Positions 1-13,316 of a DNA stretch of 64,000 nt are shown here, piece by piece. The stretch is from Lineus longissimus. Its lineage: Eukaryota > Nemertea > Pilidiophora > Heteronemertea > Lineidae. Location of the stretch: the NCBI RefSeq assembly GCF_910592395.1, contig NC_088314.1:18930070-18994069 (forward strand). The letters are read 5' to 3'. The notes beneath the pieces are model-generated. The model searched no databases and was not told the DNA's origin. It saw nothing but the letters and a program-made list of their open reading frames with translations. The translations under genes and the position numbers were made by a program. Numbering within the stretch: the first letter of the stretch is position 1; each line of letters opens with the position of its first letter.

Positions 1-3000
1 AGAATAACATCCATAAAATAAAAGGTCCAGTCTGTTGCACGTCGCTCTTGCTATGCCTTACATGGAGCACGCAGCATTATGTATTCCAGTACCTCGGAAA
101 GTGACTTGAGACACAACTCATCTTGATATGAGACTTCATCACGACATCCTCGCCAGGATAATCTTTGTAAACTCATCATTTGAGAAATCTGAATCAAAGG
201 GTAGAAGTTGGAACAAAATTTCCATATTTGTTATCTGGTTATGCATGCGCACACAAGATTTTCCTTTGGCATTCATTCATGTGCATGCATAACCGGATCG
301 AAAATCGCGAAAAATTTGGCTATAACCGCTGCGAATCGGTTGATTCAAAGAGCTCAGAATTCAAAAAGTGTGAAACGCAACAAAAAAGGAATGAAAAAGA
401 GCAACACTATGCGCTATGCAAATGCAATCAGTCCAGAATGTGCCATCCCGCTATCATCACTATCTCTATTCAGTACAGAGGGGGGAGAGGGGGTACCTGA
501 ACCAACGCCCTGTTATAAAAGAGACCCCATCTTGATTTCCTTCAGGCAATTTCGACAAATACAGTTGCAATTTTCTGGCCCTTTTGAATGTTCACAAATC
601 CTGCTAAAATACAGGTGTCTATCCCGAAAATCCTGGCCATATTTTGGTCTATTCCATTGCCCCGAAAAATACCATTCCTCCTCAGTATTGCGACAGTTGG
701 CACTGAGTACAACCAATGACTTTTGATGAGATTGCTATCTTAACATACCAAGCTGCCGCCTTCGAGAGCAACGGTTGTTTTTCTGTACCATTCAGTATTC
801 CGCGTTGTACGATGCAAGAAATCTAGACATGATATGTATCAATGCTGTCCCAGCGTGATGTTGGGATCTATGATCTATAAAGACTCATCTCGACCCAAGA
901 AGTCCACCCCACTCCTCTTAACAGGATAAAGTGTTGTCAGAGACTGTAGAAGGGACAGTGCAACCTCGAAGTATGTGTGTCAAGATGCATTATTCATTCA
1001 TGCAGGACACGGACCTCATCGTCTTTAAACCCCATCAGATAGTCACATCTCTGACGGGAAAAAACAGTGCATGGGTCCAAGCACCCTATCTGTATGCAGT
1101 CTGATCTTCGCCTATTTGAATCCAGCCGGGAATGTGGCGCAGATAGTAGTGACTTATCCGCCATTAATCTTGACCACATTATGGACTCAGTGACATTTTT
1201 TGTGATGTGAATTAATTTTGAGTAAAGATGATGGAGCATGAGCTGGATTCACTGATAGAGTCATTTATACGGGATGTGAATGATGGCCTAGCGTCCGTTG
1301 GCAGGAATATATCAAAGATTGGTGATACACTGTGAGGGTCATTATACAGGATGAGAATGGTGACCCGAGGGTTAGTTGGCGGGAAAATATCTAGTAATGT
1401 ATAGATTTGAATCTGGTAAAGTGAGTATTTTTAGCCACCTTGGACACTGCTCCATGAAATGAACACATCAGAGTCTGCCAGTATGCTAGTCTGCTACATT
1501 TACAATTCAATAAACTACGGAGCGTACACGGTTTCAACCTTTTTCATAATTGATTGATTGATGCAGCGCTACAGGCCACGGCTCAATTGACTTTTTGTGC
1601 TCGAGCATTGGCTGCATTGAAAACAGCATATTCATATAACAAGCTAAGAAAGGCGAGCATGACCGATATAAAAATGGTATTGCGTGTACGTCAACGAACG
1701 TGGCAGGGTATATCGTGAGGAACTTATGTTTTTTGCATCTTAAGGTCGTACCGTGTCCCGAGAGGCATGTTAGAGATTGATGCAAAGATAAGATGTTTAA
1801 AGGGGGAGTGTCACAAGATAATACTGGGCCGTGTTCCAAGTATGGCCACTGCATATGACGCTGTCTTTCACCGGAATTGGTTAGAAAACATTGACCAGTC
1901 CAAAACCAAACATTTGTTTAACTAATGAAGAACTGTTGTCAAGCGATTCACAAGCATACCCTGCTATACAGACAGAGAGAAGAAAAGTCCAGTGGTTATG
2001 TTCTTAGTTATCTAGGGTGAAACAAGACCACATTTCAATGTTGCTGGAGTATAGCTGATATGAAAACGTGCCCGAACGTCATTGAAATACCCTGCATAGC
2101 AAATAATATGATTGATAGACTCCTTCATGTCCTTGGCCTTCATGTCCTTAATGTCCTCGGCCTTGGGTGTATAGCCCGGTGTGCTCGTAAACAGTGTAAA
2201 ACTTTAAGAGGCAATAACAAAACAAGATGAATTTTATTCGTATAACAAATGGTGCATCATGCATTATTGTTCTAATCATTGTGGCCCAGGTCGTCATTAT
2301 CAATGATATATGGAATATTATTGACGATTATATTGAAATGTACATTGCGGAGCGATCATTATGGATCCATGTGTGCGGGTAATAGATCAAATGATACTTG
2401 ATGAGATATGGAACAGTACAAAGCCAAATACGTTAGAAATATCTGTTTCAGACTCTACCGGCCAAATGCATAAAGGGCAAGTGACAACATGAATCCTACA
2501 GTCGGGGCCAACACGAAAAATCGCCTGATTGTTTGAATCACGTTTTTCCGTGATTCACTTTCACCCATTTACGTTTCATCCATCGGTTCTATTTGTATCC
2601 GATCCGAAGTTGAGGTTCCATAATGAGCAATGACGTCGGCGGAATCCCAGACACAACAATAAACATGATGGTGTATGAATTTGCCCACACTAAAACCACG
2701 ACTAAAATCGCTGTTTATATGCCGATTTCGAAAATAACTCTTTTCAATTGATTTCTATGAGCTCATACAACAGTATCGTTAAAATATGTTTCATGGGGAA
2801 TATCGTGTCCCTTTAATAAATTTTTAGGCCAAACAAGAAGCCGCAGACTACACCACAAGCCATCAATAAAGATATATCCATGTTTTTATACATCTCATTA
2901 ATTTTTCATTCCTGCAATAACAACGTGTCCACGATTCGGAGCCAAGACGCCAGATGAGTCATGTGATCAAAGATGGCTGTGTCAACAAAGCGTTGCGTGA

Positions 3001-3180
3001 AATAACACGGAAGGACAACATGATCCGGATTTAACCGCCGGCGGGTAGAATAATTTAGTAGTGAAGTAACCCGTTGCTTACGTAGTGGAATTGCATGACC
3101 TTTAAGAGTAATCTACGACCTATCAGTGCAGTGGTCATGGTGGCATCATTCGTATCAGCCCAGGCTACAGGGAATTTTCC
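1..3180. other. intergenic, no gene recognised
   Basis: I see no exon chain or known protein here. The open frames at 208-726 and 1534-1854 have no recognisable domain. A short run of 'cttcatgtcctt'-type direct repeats lies near 2125-2165. The stretch is A+T rich and shows no simple-repeat block longer than about 40 bases. Confidence 0.5.
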
Positions 3181-3182
3181 TT

Positions 3183-3258
3183 TGGCTCAGCCGGTAGAGT
3201 GATGGTGTTCTTAGCCAAAGTCTCGGGTTCAAACCCTGGATCAATCAATCAATCAGTA
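3183..3258 (+). repeat. tRNA-derived SINE head with (ATCA)n tail
   Basis: The sequence holds an A-box match (TGGCTCAGCCGG, about 3186-3197) and a B-box match (GGTTCAAACCC) in tRNA spacing, then a short (ATCA)n run. The acceptor and anticodon stems pair poorly, so this is a tRNA-derived element or decayed tRNA, not a working tRNA gene. Confidence 0.6.
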
Positions 3259-3259
3259 A

Positions 3260-3610
3260 TTTTGTATTGCTCCCAAACAGAAATCTTGAATTACTCTAGG
3301 ACTCTGGAAAAGACCGTTTGAAAAGGAGTTTCTTAAAGGCGAACAAACTCTCTGCTCTCCTAATGACAGGCGGAAGTTTGTTCCAGACATCTGGAGCGGA
3401 TTTAGAGACAAACCAGTCTCCAAATTCATTGCACCTGCACCTGGCATGGTGCGCGCGCGCGGTATAGTGACCAAGGTTTAGTGGTGCCTTCAGTTCTCAG
3501 GGAGAAGGACGACCCTCGAGGTAGTTCCACCATCTCATTCAGGTAGGCTGGTGCAAGTCCATTGATGGCCTTACAATATGTACTTTGAATTCAACCCTGG
3601 GCCATGGTCG
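3260..3610 (+). repeat. dispersed repeat body ('frame-shifted gene-like' type)
   Basis: The text 'ggcggaagtttgttccagac' followed by 'ccattgatggcc' resembles the region at 51560-51725 ('gagagagttccaagcc'). I know this pattern as a widespread repeat body in invertebrate genomes. It abuts the SINE head at 3183 and may be part of the same composite element. The family is not named with certainty. Confidence 0.35.
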
Positions 3611-5450
3611 TTTTCCTCTGTTACATCAAAACTTTCAAACTGCTCGTCAAGATTTTGGCAGTTTCAGCTCAACTCAGGTGATTTTACTTCCATGTCTACC
3701 GCATATTGCTTTGCTTGCATTTTTCTTCGGGGATAACCTGTTTGAATGCTGATCGTATCTGATACGGCACCCTGTCCATCAGAACCGTGCAAAAAGTCAC
3801 CTTCAATGAAACCGCTGGCTCTGCAGCGTGAAGCTGTCACTCGCCCGACACGTCACTCGATGCGCTTCATCTTAGAGGAGAATCACGATTCCATCAACGC
3901 GCTTATGACCTCGCCACGCTATATCTCACCTAGTCGCCGCTGCGAGGTAAATTAGCTCATTGAGTACAAGTTTGGGAGACGAGAGTTCGTATGTCGGGGT
4001 GGAGGGTATCTTATCAAGCTTTAGTGGCTTCATTGCAGAATCCTGGCAAACATTGGTTTCATCTTTGGAGGCAGGTGTGGGGAGCCCAATAGTCCAGTGG
4101 GTAACACAGAGAACGGGTCTGGACAAGCCCTCTGCACAATCTAACGTCTCCCTAGAAAGTATTGGAGTGGTGACTGCAGTTTTTCATTTCATGAGCCTAA
4201 CATTTTCGAGATTGTTGCAAGAGGGGATATGAAATGTTGAATCTATAATGGTGTTATAATTGGAAAATTCACCCATTCTCAAAAACATATCTACACAAAA
4301 TCAGAAAATGATGTATTAGCAAACATTAGGGCCGTGAAGATAATGGGGTTTACAGTATATAAATCAAAAAGATCGATGGCTCAATGCCGAGCGCAATTAC
4401 TCATGACCATTAATTGATTACAAACTCACGTCGGTTCAGCCGAGAAAAATGGATCAGAGCGGCACCCGCCGTATACGCGGGTCATCGGGATCACGGCTGT
4501 TAGGCGCGGGAGCTGTCGGAATATTAATCAGTTCGGTACGGCATCCTAATGAGATGAGTGCAGACTACTAACACCTTGATTTAACGAGCCTATGGGCTTT
4601 CGGACAGGTGTTGATGAAGACAGATATATGCATATCCATCTTGACCACCAATTTGGGAGGCAAAGCAAACTCATGACGTAACGGTCAAAACCAATGCTCT
4701 ATTAGATCTTGGCAAAAAGCACCAAATTTTGTCTGCAGCCAATAGAAAATCATGGAATTCGCCACTTTTAGCGTTTGAAACTTTTCCTGTTTACAGTGTA
4801 GTTTGGTCTTTGGGCTCAAATAGCATTTCACAGTGAGAATGCAACTTAAAGAACCTTTTTAAATCCGTGTGACAGAAAAAAAAACCTTGTCGTTTTGTGC
4901 GTGACAATTTACCTAACCAGGCAGTTGTTTTGATTCTATGAATATTGGCGAAGGAACCTGAGACAAGGACATGAACATGAAGAGAGACCGTGATAACGCG
5001 ATATCGTGAAAAACTAAATCGTCGTCGCAGAAGCCTTGGAATGAGCGGAAGAAACTGGCGACCATGGCAACAGTGAGTATCTTTGGGAAGCGGGATGGCG
5101 CTATAATGTTATTATTTGTAACCAGTACTTAGTACAAGACACATTCCAGTTCATTAAGTGTTTTAGAGGGACTTATGTTCACGGAGGCAACAGAGGAAGT
5201 TGCTATCGTTCCCTCCCCTCCGTCCTAGAGCTCTTCAACTTACTTCTGTTTTGTTGATGATAATCGCTCGCTTTGAATCTCAGATTGACTAAGAATCCCT
5301 GGGGCTCATGTTAAACTAACAAATGTTTGCCAATGCTTGTCTTTAGAAAGCCAGACATTCCACCCTCGTCCATTCGGAAAACAACTCGAATTATTTCTAA
5401 AATCTGTTCAAAGACACTACAGTAACCTGATCGATCCATGATTTTACAGA
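3611..5450. other. intergenic with one protein-like open frame
   Basis: No known gene. An open frame at 3960-4232 (90 codons) has a balanced, non-repetitive amino-acid composition, but there is no splice context or domain I recognise. A more G+C-rich patch at 4440-4560 contains a 39-codon frame starting at 4449. Neither is called as a gene. Confidence 0.3.
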
Positions 5451-5453
5451 AAA

Positions 5454-5626
5454 GTGTCTCTCCATTGAGGACTTCCTTGAGACAGACAAGCGCTCTCCTA
5501 AAGAGAGAGGTGTCCAGACTAGACTGGTCAAATTGAATGGAAACAATTTGGGTCCAAAACTAGTGTCCTTAACAGAGAGGGTGTCCTTTATAAAGAGGGG
5601 TCCGCTTAGGGAGGTTCCACTGCAGA
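5454..5626 (+). repeat. MITE-like element, 'TTAAGGACACC' family, copy 1
   Basis: This is one of at least five copies of an element of about 170-180 bp. It starts with a degenerate 'aacctctctattaaggacac' end and finishes 'ccgcttagggaggttccact'. The two ends are imperfect inverted repeats of each other, as in non-autonomous DNA transposons. The left end here is the more diverged one. Confidence 0.6.
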
Positions 5627-7700
5627 AACAGAGGCCGCAAGAACAACCAGAAAGATAAACCAGTCATTTGTATGGCCTCAAGTTCCCAACATTTTCCGGT
5701 AACCGATATTGTAATGCTTCCTTCGGCCAAGGAATATTATTTTAAACTCGACAGACCATCGTCATACCCATGTATTTTTGTCCAACGTCAATGTCCGCTA
5801 ATGAACTCAGCCTGAGGTCATGGCGTGGGATCGTCTTCTTTCACAACAGCATTATATGACGATGATAGAGACAGAGAATATTGCTATCGAAAAAAATTAT
5901 CTTTTCAGTTGCTTTGAAAGGGAATATCAGTGCCAAAGACGCTCAGAAATAAGGGTTTTTAGGCTCTCGAAAAAGCTTTAATGGTTTTCACCAACACAAA
6001 TATGCATCCCGTTGCAGGTTTTTTCAGCGTAATAAAACCCTCGGAGGTTTCTGCGCATCTCAAGGACCATTTGATGTTGTTCCTTTTACCGAAAACTCTC
6101 TATGGGACGCATATATGTCTTTGCCAATAAACCATTAAAGCTTTTTCAAAAGCTCAAAATCTTTATTTCTTAGTCGAGGAGAATACTGAGATTCGCCGTT
6201 CTCAAGATACCAACCAATCTCCTCCTCCAGCATTAGCTTCATGCACGCAGAGATGGTCCGACTTTCTTCACTTACGCCGGATTTGAAAAGTGTCCTACCA
6301 CTTATTTCTCGTTGTCATGGCAATGGCACCATTCCAATTTAGATTCGATGGGAAATTATTTGATTGGTTGATTTATACAGTTGGGGTTGGTAATCTATAA
6401 CCTTTTAGTGACTTGTTTAACCATTACCCCCAAAAGACGGTAGGCATGGAAATAGCTCGTCCGAACGGGATCAAATTTCAGCCAATGGTATTTTTGGGAA
6501 GCTAATTTTGAAAACTTGAAGTCAGAGGACCGGGCTCTTCATCAGGAGGGCGTTGGTTGACTCTCAGTAGGACCACCGCCCTCCTGTCTCACTGTCCTTG
6601 AGCAAGACACTTAGCCCTCAACTGTAATGTCCTTCGAATGAAATGCAAAACTTTGGTTCCATGCACAGTTGTACATGTACATGTTGTACCATTTGTAAAC
6701 ATTTTTGATTTGATAAACCAGAAGAAGTTTGACAGTCTGCCAACACAAAATCGTAAAAATGTATTTTCTTTTAAATCTTTGTGCGAATAGCAAAAATAAA
6801 TCGACATGAAAACATGGCAGTCTACAGTATGATCTTCATCTTTTGATAAAATGATGTGAATAATTCACAAAGATTTCCTATCGTAAGATGAGGTGATCGA
6901 TAAAAAAAGAGATCTCGACAAAAATGTAATCGACTTGTTTCGCTTATTCTGTCAATTCAATCAAACGGAATACGACATCAACAACGCACTGCAAGGTTCT
7001 TTGGTGTCAGATGATGACTTTGGTGTGGGTGATCACTCTTTACTAATAACAAGCGAATTAACCCTATGTGGCTTGAGAGCAAGAGCAGACGGTTGTACCT
7101 ACCATTGAGAATTCATTGAACCTGGTGACTTCTCGCGTAATGGCAAACATCCGCTTCCCAAAATTCCTTGCCCAGCTACTTATCCTGAAAAGAGATGGAT
7201 TTGTTTTCGCATTAGGAATGTCGTGATTCAGAACCGGCCATCTGCATTAAAGGGGTACACTGTTCGTAATTACTGGTGGTCCAGGAAAATAGAAATGCAG
7301 TTATACACAATGTCGTAATGCAGTTATTGTATGCAGCTTCGCTCAAACTTGGTATAAATGTTTGCTTATCTGTCTAAACAACAGCGATCTTGAAATTTAT
7401 ATTCGGCGCGTTTTAATATTAGCACAAGATTAAAAATTCTTCACATACTTGGGGGAGTGGTGTATTGTTCGCTAATTGCTTCGAGCATTATCAAGTTATT
7501 TTTGTAGCTTGATGCTATTGCTTTTAGAACCCAACCCATCAAACTGCCCCGGGTTATAAAAAATCCATGCTATCGGCTGCATCGATTTCTTGTAATTCTT
7601 CGAAGTGATGTAGCATAAAATGTATGTCATCAAAAAATAAGAGGGGATCATTTGATGTATTGCTATATATATTCTGAAGGATGGACCTGTGGTGTATCGC
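5627..7700. other. intergenic, no gene recognised
   Basis: No exon or RNA gene is recognisable. The open frames at 6589-6807 (-) and 6893-7108 (+) are short and without domain. A 'gtacatgtacatgtt' palindromic patch lies at 6671-6685. Confidence 0.4.
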
Positions 7701-7703
7701 AAT

Positions 7704-7886
7704 ACTGTGGAACCTCTCTATTAAGGACACCTCTGAAACTGACAAAATGCTCTTTGAGACCTAAAGAAAGTGTCCTGATGACTGAGGTCACTCTGAATGG
7801 AAATGCCACATTCTGGACAAAACCAGTGTCCTTAATAGGGGGGGGTCCTGATTACAGGGGTGACTGCTAAGGGAGGTTTAACTGAA
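7704..7886 (+). repeat. MITE-like element, 'TTAAGGACACC' family, copy 2
   Basis: Full-length copy with 'gtggaacctctctattaagg' at the left and 'ctgctaagggaggtttaact' at the right. The interior ('cagtgtccttaatagg') aligns with copies at 5454 and 10464. It includes a G run at about 7839-7845. Confidence 0.65.
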
Positions 7887-8733
7887 TACTGTATTGGTGG
7901 ATGCAAACAATGCAAACACTGCTGTTCAGAAGTAACATTCGTTTTCCTCCATCACTTGCTCAAGACTTCTCTGCATATTGTGAATCCTAGAGTTTGGGAT
8001 TCAGCCTCAGGTTGTTCCAGACATTTTCCCCTGAAATAATTTTCAAATACAGGCCTGAAGACCCTGGTTACAAAGCTTGATATTTCACATGCTTCTTAGA
8101 TCTCTGAACAATCATATGTACAGCTTATAATGTATAATTAGCCACCTGTATACTATATATACGTGTAGTACATATAAAGTACATATATGCCGATTTAAAT
8201 TGTAGACAGCTGCAATTAAGTGCAAATATTGTATATATTTCAGTTTTTTTGAAAAGCAAATCATGGTGCCTAGTAACGGTAGGCCTACATTCGGTATGTA
8301 ATTTTTTTCGTTCAGCGTTCTGACCAAGATAAAAGATAGACTAACATTATGACTAATCTATAACCTACATGTAATTATGACACAGTGACACTGATGATGC
8401 ATTTTAAGATATAAACTGCTGAAGGATTAGAAGATAATTCTCTCATCTTGGTATTGTGGTATAGTAATAGAGAAGGGCAGGTTCTGGATTTTGAAATAGT
8501 TTAGCAAATACTAGCGTAGGAACCTGCCTATACTTCAGACCTGCAGAGTCAGACCTGCGCTAATGAACTTAGTAAGGAGATGGCGATTTGTGGATGCATC
8601 ATAAAATGTATACATGTAGCACACAACACAGGAAATGTCACTAGTGCCAGCCAAGCATTAATGACTTAATATTTGTTTATTGTCACCTATTTATTTATAC
8701 AAATAGCCAGCCTTAAGGCTTATGAGACAGTTG

Positions 8734-8805
8734 TTCGGGCATACGAGTTGTGAGATGTCGTTTCAAGTTCTTACTGCCCATTTCTCATCTCATATGCCCG
8801 AATCA
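8734..8805. repeat. imperfect inverted repeat
   Basis: 'tcgggcatacgag...gagatg' near 8735-8757 is answered by 'catctcatatgcccga' at about 8787-8802. This gives a potential stem-loop of about 70 bases with an internal bulge. It may be the remnant of a small foldback element. Confidence 0.4.
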
Positions 8806-9242
8806 CAAAATTTGCAACTTCTTTGGCAAATTCGCCCTTGGTTAACATAATCTGGAATCTCTCCTCATCATTATCTCAAGAAAATGCTCCTTTGATCCAT
8901 TTCATCTATAAATTAATTAAACAAGATACATCACAATTGAAAGTTTGTAATGTCAAATTTTTTTTACAGATAACACTACACGTTAATCCCTCAAGGTCTT
9001 CCAGGGGCCCAAAATACAATTCCCAGGGATTTTTTTATTTAGGCAAAATCCAATACTACATATAGTCTACTATATTGATCAATAAAATATTGAAAATATA
9101 AACGAGATGACAAAGAGTTTGGAATAATGGGGTATTATGGTAGCAAATATAGGTACGCCTTAAACTGCTGACACAATTTAGCAAAAACAGTTTATGATCA
9201 CAAACCATTTTTCCAAACAGGATTTTTTTGTTAACTTATGTT

Positions 9243-9615
9243 TTTTATGTGTTTCTTGGAAAATAGATGGATTTGGATGTGTTTATTGGAAAAGAGAATA
9301 GATTTATATGTGTTTCTTTGAAAAGAGAATGGTTTTCATGTGTTTCTTGGAAAAGAGAATGGATTTGTATGTGTTTCTTGGAAAAGATAATGGATTTTTA
9401 TGTGTTTCTTGAAAAAGAGAATAGACTTATATGTGTTTCTTGGAAAAGATAATGGATTTTTATGTGTTTCTTGAAAAAGAGAATAGATTTTTATGTGTTT
9501 CTTGGAAAAGATAATGGATTTTTATGTGTCTCTTGGAAAAGACAATAGTTTTCATGTGTTTCTTGGAAAAGATAATGGATTTTCATGTGTTTCTTGGAAA
9601 AAAGAATGGATTTCA
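9243..9615 (+). repeat. 30-bp minisatellite, about 12 units
   Basis: The unit 'atgtgtttcttggaaaagag' plus 'aatggattt' repeats head to tail with scattered substitutions. Because the unit is close to 30 bp, long open frames run through it (9267-9452, 9493-9690). These are repeat artefacts, not genes. Confidence 0.9.
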
Positions 9616-9792
9616 CATTGTATACCTACCTCACGACTGACGCCACATAATTTCATATCCCTCCGCCCTTCATCACATGGCCTGCGATGATCGTTTAAGT
9701 GTTGAATGAAGCAGGTTTCTCATGAATGAGAACATCTTCATGTTACCCCTTTTATTGTCTGATCCAGAGATATTGTGATGGCAGCACCCCAT

Positions 9793-9873
9793 AACTTCCT
9801 CTATTAAAGACACCCTCCGGACTGACAAGTAGTGTCCTTAAAGGAGATGGTGTCCGCTAAGGGAGGTTCCACT
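9793..9873 (+). repeat. MITE-like element, internally deleted copy
   Basis: Both ends of the 'TTAAGGACACC' family are present ('cttcctctattaaagacacc' and 'ccgctaagggaggttccact'), but about 90 bases of the interior are missing. Element ends retained around a deletion are typical of MITE derivatives. Confidence 0.6.
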
Positions 9874-10463
9874 AATACATGTACTTGGCAGGTCCCACAT
9901 TGCGTAAATATTTCTATTTTTGTACATACAATTACTATGCCAGACAGGTCATATTTAGTTCTAAGTTGAAGTTATTATCTAACATTGTATGTCCTGACTG
10001 ATTTCGTTTTTGGGTGTATGATTGAAGAAAAAACATAGCAATATACATGTAGCAGGGTCGGAATGTGCTGCAATGTACAACAGCTTGACAGTGCAATCTG
10101 GCTCGGATCCGCTACGACATACAGCATACATTGCCTAACGATTCACACACAACATGCCGACATCCATATGCTTGCCTACAAGAAAATAACGCTTTACAAA
10201 ATGATTGATTTTTTCCCCCCATCCCAAATGCAGCGCCTGCCTAATGAAAGCATGGAGAGACACTTGAAAACACGGATCAATGGAAATATATGCCTCATCA
10301 AAACACAGCATGTTGTGAAGATTTTCAAGGAATTCCGATGGAATTTTGGGTGTAGGCTTGTAACGTCTTCGACAAAAGGTTGAGACACACATATTTTCTG
10401 CCTACATATATTCATCAGGAAAGCATTATGCGGCCTGTTTCCATAGAAGGCCTTGCAGATCAG

Positions 10464-10642
10464 TAGAACCTCTCTATTAAGGACACCCTCGGGACTGACA
10501 AGTGCTGTCCTTAATAGAGAGGTGTCCTGATTAGAGAGGTCAAATTGAATGGAAAGAAACAATTTGGGACCAAAACTAGTGTAGTCCTTAATAGAGAGGC
10601 TGTCCTTAATAAAGAAATGTCCGCTAAGGGAGCTTGCACTGT
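10464..10642 (+). repeat. MITE-like element, best preserved copy
   Basis: The left end 'tagaacctctctattaagga' and right end 'gctaagggagcttgcactgt' are imperfect inverted repeats. 'gtccttaatagagaggtgtc' and 'gtccttaataaagaaatgtc' inside show internal dyad symmetry. No coding capacity. Confidence 0.7.
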
Positions 10643-11380
10643 ATTTGGATTATATGGATTGGTGGAAAACCCAAGCCCAAGATAAGAGATAAACCAACTT
10701 GAGCTTTAATATAGTTAACTCGGTCATCAGACACTTTAGAGACTCTAGAATCCGCATGTTGTGTTCCCAATAAATAAACGAATGGAATAAATCACACAAC
10801 TTTGCCTAATTTAAAAGTCAGCTTTGAAAATTATATCGGTCCATCAAAAAATTAGGCTACTGGCTTCCGTCCATTAAAAATTATCATCATGATATATACA
10901 CTCGAAACATAAGGGAACACGTCACTCAGCCAGCAAATTACAGAATAATGTCCATTGTACATTCAAAATGAAGGATGATAAAAGTAAATTGTTAAACGTA
11001 GAACGAGTAAACAAGCAATGGCCTGTAAAACTCATCCAGGACGATTTTTTGAAACAAATTAAACTTGCGACGCGCTTCTCACGTGGAGCCGGAAAAAAGC
11101 GCGGGAAAATGAGCGCAAAAAACTACAGTTTTGTAACTCATGACATTCAAATATGGTAACTACTAAATGAAAACCAATAGTTGTATTATATCAAGATACA
11201 TCATAGTCACAATATGTGAAAGAAATTTGGAGCGAAATAAATTTGGCAGTCTTTGAAAAATGACTTTTCGGCGAAATCAAATTTGACCTCATGATTGTCA
11301 AACGCGTTTGGACTTCATCCATCAAAATACGCGGCTATGAAATTGTGAAAAATAAATTTTGTATTTGAAATGTGTACTTA
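10643..11380. other. intergenic or first intron of the minus-strand gene at 11482
   Basis: No further exon of the gene beginning at 11482 was found here by eye. A plus-strand open frame at 10968-11159 is lysine rich and unrecognised. A CACGTG E-box lies at about 11092. Confidence 0.35.
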
Positions 11381-11381
11381 C

Positions 11382-11482
11382 GAGCTAACGGGTAGATTTA
11401 ATTCCGCAGGACTGACAAGGGACAGACAACAGCAGAGAAAGATTAATCCAAATGTCACTCGCATCCAACGGTAGTCCGCCAT
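11382..11482 (-). CDS. probable first exon encoding a signal peptide, gene unknown
   Basis: On the minus strand an ATG at 11482 sits in 'aaaATGGCGGAC', a YY1-type start context. The frame encodes MADYRWMR, then a hydrophobic run VTFGLIFLCCCLSLV and a small-residue site SPA: a good secretory signal peptide by eye. After 101 coding bases the sequence reads CTC|gtaagt, a strong 5' splice site, leaving phase 2. Without splicing a stop follows at once, giving only 34 aa. The rest of the gene would lie to the left (below 11380), in this window or beyond. I could not identify further exons or the protein. A genuine secreted or membrane protein is likely, but a 34-aa peptide gene is possible. Confidence 0.45.
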
Positions 11483-13316
11483 TTTGCGTGCGCTCGTATC
11501 AGCAAACACTACTTTCTATTCTAGCTACAAAATCCAAACGCACCGCCGGCGAATTGCAATTCGAAACCTGCGGGCCCACCGATCTAAATTTGAATTTATT
11601 CCAATCAATTATAGAAATCGAATTAAACTGAGTGATGTTTATTTTACATGGACATTGTGCGATAACTTTCACATCGCTTGCTCAAAGTGAATAAACAATG
11701 CTCAATATTGTACACTATGTAACGCATGGCTTCAAGAGAGTGCTTTCAATTGATCGGTGATACCATTCTGATCGCGGGGTGAGAGATTGCGGCGTATCGT
11801 CTAAAACACCTGTTAATAGTCGGAATACGCATCGATTTTCTGATCCGCCCCTTGCATTAATGTTCACTCGATCGATCAGCATTAAATATTTATGATTTCT
11901 TATTGTAGTTTGAATGAATATGGTGAGATAAACGGGCCACAACCCTGTCTTCTGACATCGACTTGCCCAATTGAGAGGTTGGTGATAAAACGTGGAATAG
12001 GTAGGGCGGCAGGTGGTCGACGAATTACATAATTGTCATAATTGCCTTCTGTTGCTTATGCTCCGCGCTCACAATGAATAATAAAAATGTTTCCCGTGGA
12101 TGCTACTCATTTATTTATGATACATAATGGAAGAAAGTATACATGGCAACAAACTCCGTATGTAACACCACAAAGATTTATTTATCAGTTACATAATGGA
12201 TGAGAATTGATTTTCTATTATTGCGACTGAAGCAGTTTGGAGTGTTATGGTCTCGGATGCAATGGCATAACGTTGTTTCTCTGTTTTCGTATCATATAAA
12301 TCATTGAAACCTTGTAATTGAAATTTCTCAAGGCCGCAAAACATCAACTTTTCTACAGGCTCCCAATCCAGCTTCTCTGTGGCCTGCCTGCATCAATATA
12401 ATCAGGGTAATGGTACTGCATTAGCGTTAGCATTGCAGCCCCGTCCCAATTAGCGCAAATAAGGGAGTTTTCGCAAATCCGTCGAAACGCCAACGCGCAC
12501 CCCTACCCAATTGTCCAAGCTCCTGATACGATGTCGATGTCATCAAGAGTGTGATCCTAGGCAACGAGTCTATCTTCCCTTGCAGTCATATCATGAGTGA
12601 CACTGGGACTTATTTTGGCGTCTAAACATCAGTCATAAGCATCTATCTATTGAAAAAGAAACTTTGAAGAAATCGCGCCAGTATTTATTCGCACTGCGGT
12701 CCAAAAGGACAGTGATATGGAGTGAAGAGTTGTTAAATCATTGATGGTTACATCTACAGTCATGCTGAAGAAATCAGGGGTTAATGTTGGCAGCTGTTCG
12801 CTTCTCCGGCCCTTACCTCATTAGCTGGGTCAAGTTGCTTACCTTAGTTGGGGCAGGTTGTAAATGTATCTGTGACAGCTAGGTTGGTTGCGAACTGTCT
12901 TCTCTGTGGTCACGTCGAGGTGTCTCAGCCTCAGGTAGGCCAGGTTGTAACCTAATTGTCACAATGATAGTCAGGCTATAACACAATAATGTCGGGAAGG
13001 TGGGAGACAGAGTTGCCAATAAACACAAGAATCTTTCAAACACACAAGACTCAATCTGAAAAAGACACACATTATGACTATCTTCTCTGTAGCTGGGTCG
13101 AGCTGTTCATTGTGTCAGATCTACATTGGACGATGACTTTGAGCTGGTAATCTGTGGGTCAGTCTTCGGTCATGTATTGATGAAGCAAAATACAATTTGC
13201 AGTGTGACCTCCAGGGTTGCGACTGTCTTCGGAGAATGTATGACTAACAGATATAAGTTGGTCAATTTGACACATACAAATCTCTCCGATTTTCATGATC
13301 AAGGCCCCAGCAGCGT
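11483..13316. other. intergenic, promoter side of the 11482 start
   Basis: No gene recognised. From about 12785 to 13270 the text has diverged repeats built from 'agctgggtc', 'gactgtcttc' and 'ccaggttgta'. Their vocabulary resembles the satellite at 58-62 kb, so this may be an old fragment of it, but I am not sure. Confidence 0.3.

Noticed and set aside
3183-3258. Functional tRNA gene
   Set aside because: A and B boxes are present, but the acceptor and anticodon stems do not pair well and a SINE-like tail follows.
9243-9615. CRISPR-like array
   Set aside because: Units are contiguous with no unique spacers; it is a eukaryotic minisatellite.
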